A stretch of 64,000 bases of DNA from Erinaceus europaeus (GCF_950295315.1 NC_080176.1:36345189-36409188); one strand, 5' to 3'; numbered from the stretch's first letter, positions 1-11,580 are shown. Program-made: numbers and translations. The notes: generated by a model from the sequence alone, not told the origin.

Positions 1-677
1 AATCTCAAACCTGTCACTGTACTAGAGAAGTAGAATAGATTTTTTTAATTCTGAACAAAACAGTTAAGCTATACTTGTCTAATGGGTTTTAATATTTTTA
101 AATGCAGTTTTGGCAGTCTAAGGAAACTCATTTCAACTGTTGTTTTAAAAAAAGGAGCTTTAGGTTAAAGGGTGCTCATAACTAGATTTCTGGTTCTTTA
201 ATTATTTTCCAAATGCTGTACCAGATGTCCTTTTTTGTCTGGCTAGCTCTTCTTCCTCATAGACTTGAATTTAAACATAATGGTCTTCAGACCACCTCTG
301 TCATCCTCGAATAAGTCAGCTTCTGCTGTGTGTGCTTTTCATGCTCCAATTTTTTTATTGTGAGGACTTTGTTGTAATTACCGTTTTATTTGTTGTAATT
401 TTTTTATTATCTCCCTCTAGTTGACTCTGTACTTTTTTAAAAAAGTGACATTATCTTGATCATTTACATATTTACAGCACAAAATACATTACAAATGTTC
501 AGCAAAACTACTGAATGAAAATATATAAATTTGAGGAAGTCTTTTTGATAGATATCTAACAACTGAGCATACTTGTTAATTTAGTGTTTTTTTAATTTAG
601 TAAGTCTTAATTACAAATGAAATCTTGTCATTATCTCTATGAATAAAACTGGAATAAAAAAATCATATTCTTCTCAG

Positions 678-925
678 GCCTTTTTTTTTCCCCTTTTGTT
701 GCCCTTGTTCATCGTCATTGTTATTATTGTTGTCATTGTTGTTGGATAGGACCGAGAAACTGGGAAGACAGAGAAGGGGAGAGAAAGACACCTACAGACC
801 TGCTTCACTGCTTGTAAAGCAACCCTCCTGCAGTTGGGGAGCCAGTGGCTCAAACCGGGATCCTTTGAGGTCCTTGTGCTTTGCAGCTTGCGCACTTAAC
901 CCACTGTGCCACCGCCTGGCTCCCC
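678..925 (-). mobile_element. S1 SINE (tRNA-derived)
   Basis: Reverse strand: GGAGCCAGGCGGTGGCACAG start, box B-like GGTTTGAGCC, and a CAACAAAAGGGG tail. S1 is the main SINE here and I associate it with hedgehog. Confidence 0.9.
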
Positions 926-954
926 TTTTTCTTTTATCTTAAATTGATTTCTAT

Positions 955-1460
955 TGAGAATTTTTTTTTATAAAAGCATTGTTTAGAGGTATAATTTCAC
1001 ATCACCCAAAAACATATGCTCACCCACTTCACCCACAACTAAAATGCCCTCCCTTCCCTTTTCTTCCCCTATAGTGTGGGTGCCCTGCCTGTCCCCTGTA
1101 AGTCCTCCTCTTTCTCCCTAACTGTCCCCAGATCATCAGACTTGAATCAAGGGTGATATATGTTTCTCTACAACTGTGTCTTAACTGTTTCCTAAATCAC
1201 ATAAGTGACTAAGATCATCCAGTATTTTGTATTTATCCTATCTGCTTTGCTTAACATGCTGTCCTCCTGTTCCATCCACGTTGTAGCAGAGGGCAAGATT
1301 TCATCTTTTCTTTAAGCTGAGTCGCATTCCATAGTGCATATATACCACAAGTTTCTTACCCACCCATCTGTTAGTGGGTACTTCAGCAGATTCCAAATCT
1401 TGGCTGTTGTAAATAACACTGCAGCGCCTTTCAATGCTTACATGTGTGCTTACTCTTTTT
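955..1460 (-). mobile_element. Old L1 3' fragment
   Basis: Diverged sequence that follows the late ORF2 region of L1. The stretch with CATTCCATAGTGCATATATACCACA and the TGTTAGTGGGTACTTC part matches the younger copies (e.g. 52790-52830) at many positions. It is too decayed for an open frame. Confidence 0.65.
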
Positions 1461-1609
1461 TTTTTTTTCCATTTTACTGTTCATAACTGCTGAAATTACA
1501 TTTTCCTGTGAAATTAAGGTATTTTTCCTTTCTCTGAGAAGAGCAATGGAATACAACTGGTAGAAACAGAAATTAAAATATTTTCTCATGTCCATTTAAT
1601 ATAAGCTAA

Positions 1610-2163
1610 TGTCGTTTTGCGCTCTGGGGAAGGAGAGAGGAGGTCCGGGGCGAAGAGGGAACACAAATTTTTATTTGTGCTGGCACCTCAGAGTTGGGTG
1701 CGAGAGAAACAGGTTGGGCAACGTGGAGGTAGCTAAAATGGCCGCCTCACACAGTAACCTTTCCTGCGTCTAAACACCAAAGTGAAACGCCAGCAAGAGA
1801 GGTGAAGCGCTGGCAAAAGAGGTAAAGCGCTGGCGAAAGAGGTGAAGCAGCGGCAAGAGAGGTGAAGCGCTAGCAAGAGAGAGAGTTGTGGAAGAAGAAG
1901 GGCTTTTATAGGAGCAGCTTTCACGAGAATGGGAAGGGGGAGGAGTAACCATAGCACTCCAGGATAGGATAATAACTCTCGTGAGAATGGGAGGGGGGAG
2001 GAGTAACCAAAGCACTCCAAATATCGCGGGGAAATAGACAGTGCCCTGAGGGCCCAACATGGCGGAACAGGCACTCTGAGAATGTCCCAACTCTCACAGG
2101 AACTAGCAGTAGCCTGAGGGGACAACATGGCAGATGTGACTGCATCTGCACAATTTCCCAGCA
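1610..2163 (-). repeat. Provirus 3' LTR
   Basis: The 554-bp partner of the LTR at 7025-7639, with the same TG...CA ends, TATA region and AATAAA (1670-1675). It has only four copies of the internal 20-bp unit (1795-1880). The two LTRs differ by scattered substitutions, so the insertion is not very recent. Confidence 0.93.
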
Positions 2164-2175
2164 TCTCCCCCTTTT
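2164..2175 (-). other. Polypurine tract
   Basis: AAAAGGGGGAGA on the - strand directly abuts the 3' LTR. This is the expected position of the plus-strand primer of reverse transcription. Confidence 0.85.
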
Positions 2176-2878
2176 ATATAATGGCCAGGGCAACAGTCTG
2201 TAAAGTCTATGAACTACTCAGGGTCAGTCTATGAAAAACCAGCAACGTGAAGGGAAGGAAGCTGCTGTAAAATTGTCTAAAGTGTCCAAAGGGTATAACA
2301 GCAAGTCCAATAGAACTCTCAGTCCAAAGTAGGCGACTAGGGGGAGAAATGGCAGGGGATGAAACGCTGCATGAGGAAGGTCACCCTCTGGAATTCCACT
2401 TTTCTGTAGAGAGTGAGCTGGAACCGCCAAAACGTGACAAGCAAAGCAGAAGCGGTAAAGGTAGACAGGCAGTAAAAAAGTTCTGTCCTTGGAGTCTGTG
2501 ACTCAGGTTCTTCAGATCGTGTCAGGTGACATCTAGGGTTTGGGGGGTGTGTGCCACTGTAGTTGTGCCATCTAGTGGGTGATATCAGGGTGTGCAGGGG
2601 TTCAGATGGTTTTTTCCGGGATTCCTGTGGAAGAAACACAAACAGTCTGCTTCTCGTGGTTAGCAGGGTATCTGATTTGAATTTTTTATAGAAAAAGAGG
2701 TTTGGTGCCTTAGCCAACTGAGTATTAGAGGATGTATCTTTCCTATTTATTTATTATTATTATTATTATTTGTCATGGTAATCAGCCGTTATCTGGAAGG
2801 TACTGGGTGATTAATGGGGAAAAAGAACTATCTTTTAACAAAGACTCTAAGATGTAGGGAAGCGGGAACTTATCTTTT

Positions 2879-3172
2879 TCTTTTTTTTTTTGTATTTATT
2901 TATTTATTGCCTTTTGTTGCCCTTGTTGTTTTATTGTTGTAATTATATTGTTGTTATTGATGTTGTGGTTGTTGGATAGGACAGAGAGAAATCGAGAGAG
3001 GAAGGGAAGACAGAGAGGAGGAGAGAAAGAGACACACCTGCAGACCTGCTTCACCGATTGTGAAGAAACCCCCTGCAGGTGGGGAGCGAGGGGCCTGAAC
3101 CGGGATCTTTATGTCAGTCTTTGCACTTTGCACCATATGTGCTTAACCTGCTGTGCTACCGCCCGGCTCCCA
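2879..3172 (-). mobile_element. S1 SINE inside the provirus
   Basis: Flanked by GGAACTTATCTTTT at 2865-2878 and 3173-3186. It shows that the SINE is younger than the provirus. Confidence 0.95.
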
Positions 3173-3455
3173 GGAACTTATCTTTTAACAAAGACTCTAT
3201 GGCCATGCCAATAACAACCTTGAGGGCACATGTGGCTCCCCACATGTCCCCCTATCTTATATCATGTTTTGATGTTTTGGCGGACTTTGTTTTGTGGCAG
3301 GGTGCACTGTGCCTGTCTTAGTTTGGGGATCAGCCTTCCTTCTTACCCATCATTGGAACACCTGGTCATTTTTTGCCCAGTAGTACCAGGTGCCCTGTCT
3401 TAGGTTGACTGGATAGCGCTAGTTTCCCCTTACCCGTCATTGGCTAGCCAGCCCT

Positions 3456-3722
3456 CTACATGGTGGACATTCTGATGGAGGGGGGCAAATCCTCTGCAGC
3501 AACTCCATATTCTGCCATGTCCAGCCTATGATAGTGAGCTTGTATATGTTGCATCTTTATGGCATCAGTCTGTTGCTGCAAAAAGGCCATGAGCTTGTTA
3601 AGAATTATAAGACCTACTGTGAGCAGAAGAAGTAAAACAAGCAAGGGTCCCACAACTAAGGGTAGACAGGTAAGGAAGGGGGAATGTATCCATTGGTATG
3701 AAGAGGTGGGATCATATCTCAA
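3456..3722 (-). pseudogene. env transmembrane-subunit tail remnant
   Basis: An 88-codon open stretch with a leucine-rich membrane segment (GPLLVLLLLLTVGLIILNKL) followed by a short polar tail with LQQQ and HYHRLDM. This looks like the membrane anchor and cytoplasmic tail of a retroviral TM protein of the gamma/type D kind. The surface subunit and ectodomain were not found. 3730-4248 has no recognisable frame. Confidence 0.7.
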
Positions 3723-4248
3723 GTCTAAGGGAAGCAGTCAGTGGATGTGATGTCCAGGGGAACAGACATTTGTCTTTGGGGGTAGTAAAGGATGTCTGTG
3801 GCATGGGTGATGTTATAAAGGGAAACATCTTTAAATTGTTGGCTGACAAAGGCAGGCCTATGGTGGCAAGACAAGATACACCAGTTAAGTGTACAAGAAT
3901 ATGTGAATGTTGTTAATTCACATAGGTTGAATATGGAGGAACTTCTTACAGTTTAATACCTTACCATATGAACAGATGATTCTTCATATGAAGGCTTGAT
4001 AGCTGTAATCACTTACTTGTGAAAAAATAAAACTTGTAACAAGTTAGAGGTTCACTATAATTGATACCTCGATAATTATAATTGGTTTAAATATCTTTAT
4101 GATTTTGTTTGAAGGTCATCTAATGTTACCTCTCGTAGCAAGTCTCTACAGCAGGATTTTCAGACCAATTTTGGTTAAAATATATATTTTGAATTTTTTT
4201 TAACCATTTTTACTTTGGACTATAAACAGACTCAGGTTACTTAGAGAG

Positions 4249-4770
4249 TTAACGCATGTTAGTGACAATGGTTTTAACATTTAGAGTACTCTGAGCAAAT
4301 GGGTCATACAAAAATTTTTGGTCATTCAACACACTCACAAAACACAACTGGCCAGTCATAGCATAAGACATTCTAGGACTACTGGCCATGCCCTGGGGCA
4401 GCACCACCCATTCAAATCTATCGGCAGGACTGGCATTAATAGAAGGAACAGAGAAGGCAAAACATTTACAATCTTGCGGATGCAAGGGAATAGAGAAAAA
4501 ACAATCTTGTATATCAATAGCTATGATTGGAATTCCCGTGGGAATTGCAGAAGCAAGAGGCAAACCCCTTTGGGGGGAGCCCCAGACCTGCATGGTTTTA
4601 TTTACCGCATGGAGATCTTGGAGGTGCCATTTTCCCGAGCGCTTTTTAATCACGAAGACAGGAGTATTCCATGGGCTTCGAGAATGACGAATGTGTCCCA
4701 AGGACAACTGCTCTCGGACGAGCTCTTTTAAAATTTCTAGCTTATCCCTAGGCAGAGGCCACTGTTCCAC
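4249..4770 (-). pseudogene. Retroviral reverse transcriptase, N-terminal fragment
   Basis: A 173-codon stretch with RT fingers/palm features: [25 protein letters not shown], the [11 protein letters not shown] catalytic-A region and LPQGMASSP. The sequence then diverges before the second catalytic motif (YxDD), which I do not see. The rest of pol (thumb, RNase H, integrase) is missing. The motif style is class II (beta-like). Confidence 0.88.
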
Positions 4771-4829
4771 CCAGACAGGCTCGTTAGAAAGCCAATCTAA
4801 GCAGGGAGTTTGGTTACGAACAGTGGCAG

Positions 4830-5243
4830 TTAGTATTGATTAGATCTGGTCTTGCAGGAGCGGGTGTTACACTCTGCAGAGGCATCTATGGATATCCTAA
4901 CATCAAGACATTCTAGAAGATCTCTGCCCAATAGGTTGGTGCTAATATCAGCTACCAATGGGTGGAAGTGTCCAGTAGAACCTTCTGGGTCTTCCCACAT
5001 GAGAGAGTCTCGTGTGAGAAAAGATTGGGTCACCCCTCCAACCCCCTGTATCCGGGGTCCCGGGAGGAGCTCCCAATTTTGGGGAACCTCTGCTTGCCTT
5101 AAAATCGTCTTTTCTGCTCCTGTGTCAATCAAAAATTTTAGAGGAATATTGCCAATCTTTACTGTCATAGTAGGGTGACCTCGTTCTAAAACAGGAGTGG
5201 TCCACAAAATCTCAGGTCCCAAATTTGTACTATTCAGGGGCAT
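4830..5243 (-). pseudogene. Retroviral protease remnant
   Basis: An open stretch of 137 codons. It contains the aspartic-protease active-site motif LIDTGAE, a GVGG flap-like stretch and a LLGRDLL motif near the end, in the order known for retroviral proteases. It sits between the gag zinc knuckles and RT, as in betaretroviruses. It is a fragment, with no sign of an intact frame into gag or pol. Confidence 0.85.
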
Positions 5244-5259
5244 GCCATCTCTATGAAAT

Positions 5260-6860
5260 TTGGACCAACAATCTCTCTTCCAATGAAAACCCTTCCAACA
5301 TCTGGGACAAAGTGTTCATGGCTTCTGGCTCCCTGACTGAAGGCGGGGTTGCCCTGACTGGAGGTGTGGTTGCTCTAACTGGAGGCGGGGTTTCCCTGAC
5401 TGGAGGCGGGGTTGCCCTGACTGGAGGCGCGGTCGCAGCTTATCTGGACATTGGTTACGCCAATGCCCTTGGCGACCGCACTGAAAGCAGGCCCTGTTTT
5501 GATTACGTGGGGTAACTGCATAAACCTGTGTCGTAGCGGGTGCCCCATAAGAGCTTGATGTAAGTTCCTATGTCGCTAAAATCCAATTATCTGTGTGTAG
5601 GTGTTTAAGACTAAGGCATGCCTGACGGAATTGTTGTATCATGCCATCCCAGACAATAGAACACAGGAGGAGAGAGCGGACTTCAGGATTATAAATCTTT
5701 CTCTCTAAGGTTGCCCTCACCCTTGAGATAAAGTTCGCTAATGATTCATCAGTGCCTTGGCGAAGAGAGTTAATGGGGACTGATGATTCTACTGTGGTTG
5801 GGGTTACCCTTTCCCATGCTTCTGTTGCGCAGATGCGTACCTGTTCAAAATAACCAGTTGGAAACTTGGCTTCTGTCTGCTGAGTTCCAGATTCAAACTT
5901 TCCTGCTCCAAACAAAGCATTCTATCTGTTTGTTACTATTTTCCTGCGATTGTCTAGAGCATTCATCATGGAAGCATGCCTTCCATTGCAGGTAGAGGGG
6001 GTCTGGGAGTGCAGCACAAGCCAGGTCTTTCCAGTCCTGGGGGGTGTTAAGGTGCTGGTAAAAACTACTTAAAATGGACTTGGTCCATGGAGCATGAATG
6101 CATCCTCCTTCAGGGCTTGTCTGAGTTCTCTGAGCTCTTTCGAGGAGTATTGATGCCACACCTGAGGGTTTTGCCTATTGGGGGCCACATTTACCAGGAA
6201 GGTGTGGACTTGGTTTGATGATGCGGGGGAGAGAGTCACAGAAGTGGAAGCTGCCATAGTGGCTGCAGGGGAAACTGAACACGTATCTACGGGGACGGAG
6301 CTCTCGGGGTGGACTGCAAATGGCTTAAGGTCTCTAAATGCTGAAAAGATATCCTTTAACTCTCGTATCTCAGCCACAAGGTCTCTTAATGATGAGGTAT
6401 CAGCAGGGGGAGGAGTCAAAGAAGCAGAAGCCACAAGGTCTCTTAATGATGAGGTATCAGCAGGAGGAGGAGTCAAAGAAGCAGAAGCCTCAGGGGAAGC
6501 CGAAACCGGGGCAGTGGGAGGAGGAGTCAGAGAAACGGCCAAACACATGTCTGTAGTGACAGCTGGGGGGCGAGGTCAAAGGAGGAGCAGCTGAACACAT
6601 GTCTGCGGGGACAGCTGGGGGCAGGGTCAAAGGAGGAGCGGCCAAACACGTGTCTGTGGGGACGGAAATTTTGGGGCTAACTGCAGATCACTTAGGGTGT
6701 TTAAGCTTTGAGCACATATGCTTTAACTCTCGTATCTCAGCCTCAAGGTCGCTTAACCTTGTGGCAGAACACCTTGTACATATCTTATAAGTAGCAAATA
6801 TAGCCATGAAAACCCCATGCGAAAATTAAAGCATCTCTGAGATCGAAATCCTGTCCCAGG
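5260..6860 (-). pseudogene. gag remnant of the provirus
   Basis: Read right to left, this holds a proline-rich matrix/p12-like region with tandem duplications (6294-6760, PPPADTSSL repeated). A capsid C-terminal part follows at 5568-5915, with a major-homology-region-like stretch (Q..DESLANFI.R). Then come two CCHC zinc knuckles: CFQCGRQGHWRNQC (about 5446-5490) and CPRCWKGFHWKRDC (about 5267-5310). Between the knuckles a 7-residue unit (PRLQSGQ) is repeated about five times. Frame changes and stops, including a TGA between the knuckles, show it is dead. Confidence 0.85.
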
Positions 6861-7004
6861 AGAGAAGGATATAATGTCTGGGACACCTCCTTGTAAAATG
6901 GAAAAAATTCCATGGTGGGGGGAAACTCAGGGCCGCAGAGTCAGGCGGCTGCCACTTACCTGTGTCTGGGCGGCTTTTCTGGACCTCAGGCCGGGCGTGA
7001 GTGT

Positions 7005-7022
7005 GGGACACGTCGGGCGCCA
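7005..7022 (-). other. Primer binding site (tRNA-Lys type)
   Basis: TGGCGCCCGACGTGTCCC on the - strand lies two nt inside the 5' LTR. Its first half is typical of sites for tRNA-Lys, as in HERV-K and other betaretroviruses. The second half deviates. Confidence 0.8.
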
Positions 7023-7024
7023 GG

Positions 7025-7639
7025 TGTCATTTGGCGCCGTGGAGAGGAGAGAGGGGTGGTCCAGGGCGAAGAGGGAACACAAATCTTTATTTGTGCTGGC
7101 ACCTCAGAGTTGGGTGCAAGAGAAACAGGTTGGGCCACATGGAGGTAGCGAAAATGGCCGCCTCACACAGTAACCTTTTCTGTGTCTAAACACCAAAGTG
7201 AAACGCCAGCAAGAGAGGTGAAGCACCAGCAAAAGAGGTGAAGCGCCAGCAAGAGAGGTGAAGTGCTGGCAAGAGAGGTGAAGTGCTGGCAAGAGAGGTG
7301 AAGCACTGGCAAGAGAGGTGAAGCACCGGCAAGAGAGGTGAAGCACAGGCAAGAGAGAGAGGTGCGGAAGAAGAAGGGCTTTTATAGGAGCAGCTTTCAT
7401 GAGAATGGGAAGGGGGAGGAGTAACCATAGCACTCCAGGATAGGATAATAACTCTCGTGAGAATGGGAGGGGGAAGGAGTAACCAAAGCACTCCAAATAT
7501 CGCGGGGAAATAGACAATGCCCTGAGGGCACAACATGGCGGAACAGGCACTCTGAGAATGTCCCAATTCTCGCGGGAACTAACAGTAGCCTGAGGGGACA
7601 ACATGGCAGATGTGACTGCATCTGCGCAATTTCCCAGCA
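7025..7639 (-). repeat. Provirus 5' LTR
   Basis: A 615-bp LTR starting TGCTGGGAAATTGCGCAG and ending ATGACA on the - strand (TG...CA ends). It has a TATAAAAG box (7379-7386), an AATAAA signal (7086-7091) and seven units of a 20-bp repeat (around 7210-7355). It aligns along its full length with the LTR at 1610-2163. The main difference is three extra 20-bp units. Confidence 0.93.
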
Positions 7640-7645
7640 AGCTAA

Positions 7646-9055
7646 CAGGGATATAATTCCACATCTTTCCTACCACCAGAGTTCTATGTCCCCATTCCCC
7701 CCATTGGAAACTACAGTAGTTCTCCCAAGATCACAGATAATGCATTTGACTATTATTTCTATATCTATTTTTTTCCCTATGGTCCTGCCTTCTTTTCCTT
7801 TCTAAATCATATACTACTTTTTTTTTAGGTTTTTTTTTTTAATTAGAGATATAATATTGATTTACAAAACTACATGATAACAGAGGTACAACTCCTCACC
7901 ATTCCCACTACCAGAATTCTGTATCCCCATTCCCTTCATTGCAAGCTACAGCAATTCTCCCAAGGTTTCAGATACAGGTCTACTATTATTTCTACAACTA
8001 TCTGTCTATATTTGTATATATTTGGCCTTTTTTTAAATGTGTAAGTCCCATCTTCTCTTCCAAGTCACACATCAACCTTTTATTATATCCTTCCCTCTTT
8101 CCTCCTCTCCCTCTCTAGTTCTTGATGGAATTAGAGTTCAGAGGCCTCTGATCATCTTCCCCCTATCATTTTCACCTGTACAGAGAGTATAGACCAAAAG
8201 TTCTTTTTGGGGTGCAGAAGGTGAGAATTCTGGCTTCTGTAACTTCTTCTCTGCATGACATGGGCGTTGGCAGGTTAGTTCATACCTACAGCCTATTTCT
8301 CTCTCCCTCTCTGCCTCTCTCCCTGTCATTCTCTCCCTCTTTCCTAGTGGGGTAGGGCTCTGAAGCACTGAGGTTCCAGGACATATTGGTGAGGTCATCT
8401 GCCCAGGGAAGTCAGGATGGAATCATCATGATAGCATCTGTAGCTTGGTGGCTGAAAGACAGCAAGATACAAAGTGGGACAAAATGATTAATTAACAGGA
8501 AACAAAAAGTAGAAGTAGAGCAGATAAGAATAGAAATCTTAGGATAGAAAGAAGCTAGGAGGGCGGAGGGTAGATAGCATAATGGTTATGCAAACAGACT
8601 CTCATGCCTGAGACTCCAATGTCCCAGGTTCAATCCCCCGCACCACCACAAGCCAGAACTGAACAGTGTTCTGGTAAAAATAAAAATAATAATAATAAAA
8701 TTGTTTTTTAAAAAAAGGACTATGCACAAGGCCTCAGATTCAAGCCCCCAGCCACCACATGGGAGCAATTTCACAGAGGATGTCATAAAATTGTTCTCTG
8801 TCTCTTAAAAAAAGAAAGAAAGAAAGAAAGAAAGAAGCTAGGAAGTCCATTCTAGGCATGTTCATGGGGCCCACGACTATTGTAGTTTTGCTAGCCTTTG
8901 ATAGCTAACATGGAATTGAACAAAAATATTGTCTGAGAAGATGGTGTCAGAATAGAGAAAGGGGCTAGAAAGTTAGGGATTAGGGAGAGAGTAGCTCCCA
9001 TTCTTGAAAAAAGTCTGAATAAAATTAACTATTTATCTCATCCACCTGATCCCAG
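7646..9055 (-). repeat. Family P repeat(s), antisense, older copy
   Basis: Two overlapping or tandem starts (7650 and 7840) show the typical end, with TACAACTCC..CCCAC.ACCAGA..TCTGTATCCC. The body runs through GGGGTGCAGAAGGT to about 9050, interrupted by an S3 SINE at 8563-8840. Family P is a poly(A)-ended non-coding dispersed repeat found about a dozen times in this window. Confidence 0.7.
8563..8840 (+). mobile_element. S3 SINE (tRNA-derived) plus second fragment
   Basis: 8563-8715: TAGATAGCATAATGGTTATG head and GGTTCAATCC box. 8718-8840 is a second short SINE piece ending in AAAGAAAGAAAG. GAAGCTAGGA on both sides marks the target duplication. Confidence 0.85.
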
Positions 9056-9064
9056 GGCTTGCCC

Positions 9065-9172
9065 CTCATCTCTCTCTCTCTCTCTTCGTCTTCTCTCTCT
9101 CTCTCTCTGTTTCTCTCTCTCTCTGCTTCTCTCTCTCTGTTTCTCTCTCTCTCTTTTTCTCTCTCTCTCTGT
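9065..9172 (+). repeat. CT-rich microsatellite
   Basis: Long run of CTCTCT with interspersed TTTCT and GCTTCT, at the end of a family P copy. Confidence 0.95.
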
Positions 9173-9369
9173 CAATATAAGAGCCTGTGTAACCTTTCAG
9201 CCCCTATTGGTCTGAGCTTGCAGGAACATTGCAGGCTGCACTCACTTCAGGACCAGTCTTACTTAACTGGCAGGGCAGTCCCCACAATTGCTGCTTTATG
9301 GAGTCACACGTAGCACTTCTAAGTGTCCTTCCTCCCCCAAACTCCCCTCCACCCCTTCTCTCTCCAGGT

Positions 9370-9935
9370 TCTGATGTTTAGAACCCTATGGTCATTTTCC
9401 CTAATTTAGTTTCTCCTCCTTGGGAGTATGGATCAAAATTCTTTACAGGGTGTAGAAGGTGGAAGGTCTGGCTTCTGTAACTGCCTCTCTGCTGGACATA
9501 GGTATTAGCAGGTCTATCCACATCCCCAGCCTGTCTCTCTTTCCCTAGTGGGATAGGGCTGTGGAGAGGTGAGGTTCTGGGACACATTGTTGAGGTTGTG
9601 TACCCCAGGGAATTTAGGATAGAATCATAGTAGCATGTGCAACTTAGTTGCTGAAAGGCAGTAAGTTATAAAGCAGGAAAAATAGTTTAATAAATAGGAA
9701 CCAAAAAGTAGGAATAGAGCAGATAGGAATAGGGGTTTTAGGGTGAAAAGAAGCTAGGAAGTCTATTTTAGTTATATTCCAAGTGGCCCATGAGTTTTGT
9801 AATTTTTGCTTGAGCTTAATAGCTAACATGGAGGTGGTCTAAAAACGTCTGGGAAAATGGTTATCAGAGTTGAGAACAGGCCTAGGAAGCATTGGCCTAC
9901 TGGAAACATTCTAAGTAGGATGCCCTCTGATATCT
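9370..9935 (-). repeat. Family P repeat fragment
   Basis: It shares GGGTGTAGAAGGTGGAAGG, the GCTGGACATAGGTATTAGCAGG region and the TAGCTAACATGGAGGTGG region with the copies at 27595 and 35510. Confidence 0.7.
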
Positions 9936-10041
9936 TAATGACATATCAGACTTGATTTCTTGGAAACAATGTGTTTAATTTTCATCACAAATAAATTGCT
10001 ACAATGACATGTAAATAACTCATTAAAATAGGTGTTGGCTA

Positions 10042-10192
10042 AATAGCTTACTTGGATAGTGTACTGCGTTGCCATGTGAACAACCCAGATTTAAGCCCAG
10101 CTCCCACCAAATTGAAGGAAGCTTTAGTGCTGTGGCCTCTTTCATTGTCTGCCTCTCTACCTTCTTGTCTCTATATTAAAGAAAAATAAATC
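10042..10192 (+). mobile_element. Old tRNA-derived SINE
   Basis: GTTGGCTAAATAGCTTACTT..CCCAGATTTAAGCCCAGCTC..AAAGAAAAATAAATCTC; diverged relative of the younger SINEs. Confidence 0.65.
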
Positions 10193-10734
10193 TCTTAGTG
10201 ACATTTAACTCCTCTAGTGCTTTTTAATACCTATCAAATGTCAAGTGTTCTTTGACTTCTGTTATCTACCACATCTGTCATTTACCACAGTTCCATTATT
10301 TGAATGTATATCGCATGGACCCTAAGTTATTCATTTAAGAAAACCTTAAAAGATAAACGTTAAGGTGAAATACCAAATTTTAAGTAAATAAATCTTAGTT
10401 TCTTTTAACAGTTAACAGTGCCTTCATTTTGAAATAGTTTTGATTTTTGGTCTTACTTCATTTGGAATTCTAAAGGTATAAATTGGCTTTACTAATAGTA
10501 AATAGCTTTAGAAATGCTTGAAAGTCTAAAAATGTTAAGTGGTGAAAGAAGAAAGATAAAGTATCTGTGTTTTCCTAAGAGCCTTAATCTTCAAGAGGAT
10601 TTTATACAAAGTCAACTAGACTAAATTATTATCACCTTAAAATGCTGTAATGTACAGTTTTGGCTCATTTTATATTTCCCTTTTTTGAACTATTGTTCAA
10701 GTAATGTACATTATAAAGTTTTATATTGTGTGCC

Positions 10735-10855
10735 TGCTTTGTGATGTTCAGAACCCAGGTTTGAGCCAGGCTACCACCACACCAGAGCAGCTTCTGGTTG
10801 TGGTATCTTTCTCTTCTCCTTTGTCTCTGATTCTCTCTTTATATCTGAAAGAAGT
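10735..10855 (+). mobile_element. Old tRNA-derived SINE fragment
   Basis: CAGAACCCAGGTTTGAGCCA..GGTTGTGGTATCTTTCTCTT; head incomplete. Confidence 0.6.
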
Positions 10856-11322
10856 CAACTCAAAGTGGTGAAGATTTAATGATGACAAATTAATAAGTAC
10901 AGTTGTATAGTTGTAATGAAAACAGTATATCCAGTTCCACTCTCCGACCCCTCTCTCATTTTTAGTTCTCCAAAGTTATACATGATGTATGTTCACTTTA
11001 TACTTGATTTATCAATTCAAGAAAATGCCCATTTACTTTTTGTTTTGATAGGGAATCTATTTGCTCCTTTTGCTCACCTGTTTTTGAATTGTCATTATTA
11101 CAGTTCTCTTTTACTTTGGAACTTTAGTGCATATATTTATGTAAAAACATTACTTCACATATTTTTTACAAGAACTAATTAGACAGTGTCTTCCACCCCC
11201 AAAAATTGTTATTTTGTGTCATCTGAATTATTTTTTCCACAATTAATTGGTTTTTCTTTCATGTTATTGATTTACTTCATATAACAATTGCCCTTTGGTA
11301 ATCAGCATTTAAGAATATGAGG

Positions 11323-11580
11323 CTGGGGAGTCTGGTAGTGCAGCAGGTTAAGCGCAAGTGGCGCAAAGCACAAGGACCAGCATAAGGATCTTGGTTTGAG
11401 CATCAGCTCCCCACCTACAGGGGAGTCACTTCACAAGCGACTATGTATTTTCTCTTCCCTTCTCTGTCTTCCTCTCCTCTTTCTATTTCTCTCTGTCCTA
11501 TCCAACAGCAATGACATCAATAATAACAATAATAACTACAACAATAAAACAAGGGCAACAAAAGGAAATAAATTTTTTTA
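11323..11580 (+). mobile_element. S1 SINE
   Basis: CTGGGGAGTCTGGTAGTGCAG head, CAACAAAAGGAAATAAATTT tail, and AAGAATATGAGGCTG on both sides. Confidence 0.92.

Larger units (their letters stand above)
1610..7639 (-). mobile_element. Defective betaretrovirus-like provirus with both LTRs
   Basis: The element runs right to left. It has a 5' LTR (7025-7639), a primer binding site, gag, protease and RT remnants, an env transmembrane remnant, a polypurine tract and a 3' LTR (1610-2163). It is flanked by the 6-bp direct repeat AGCTAA (1604-1609 and 7640-7645), as expected for a class II (beta-like) retrovirus. At 6.0 kb including one SINE insertion it is shorter than a complete provirus; most of pol after RT and the env surface part are missing. 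All reading frames are broken. The beta-type protease/RT together with a gamma-looking env tail resembles the type D arrangement; that part is inference. It is antisense to RBBP8. Confidence 0.9.

Noticed and set aside
1733..2193. Open frames in the provirus LTR as coding
   Set aside because: Serine/leucine-rich frames arise from the 20-bp repeat and occur equally in the other LTR in several frames.
7203..7360. Regular 20-bp repeats as a CRISPR array
   Set aside because: The units are contiguous without spacers, lie inside an LTR and recur in the partner LTR. The genome is mammalian.
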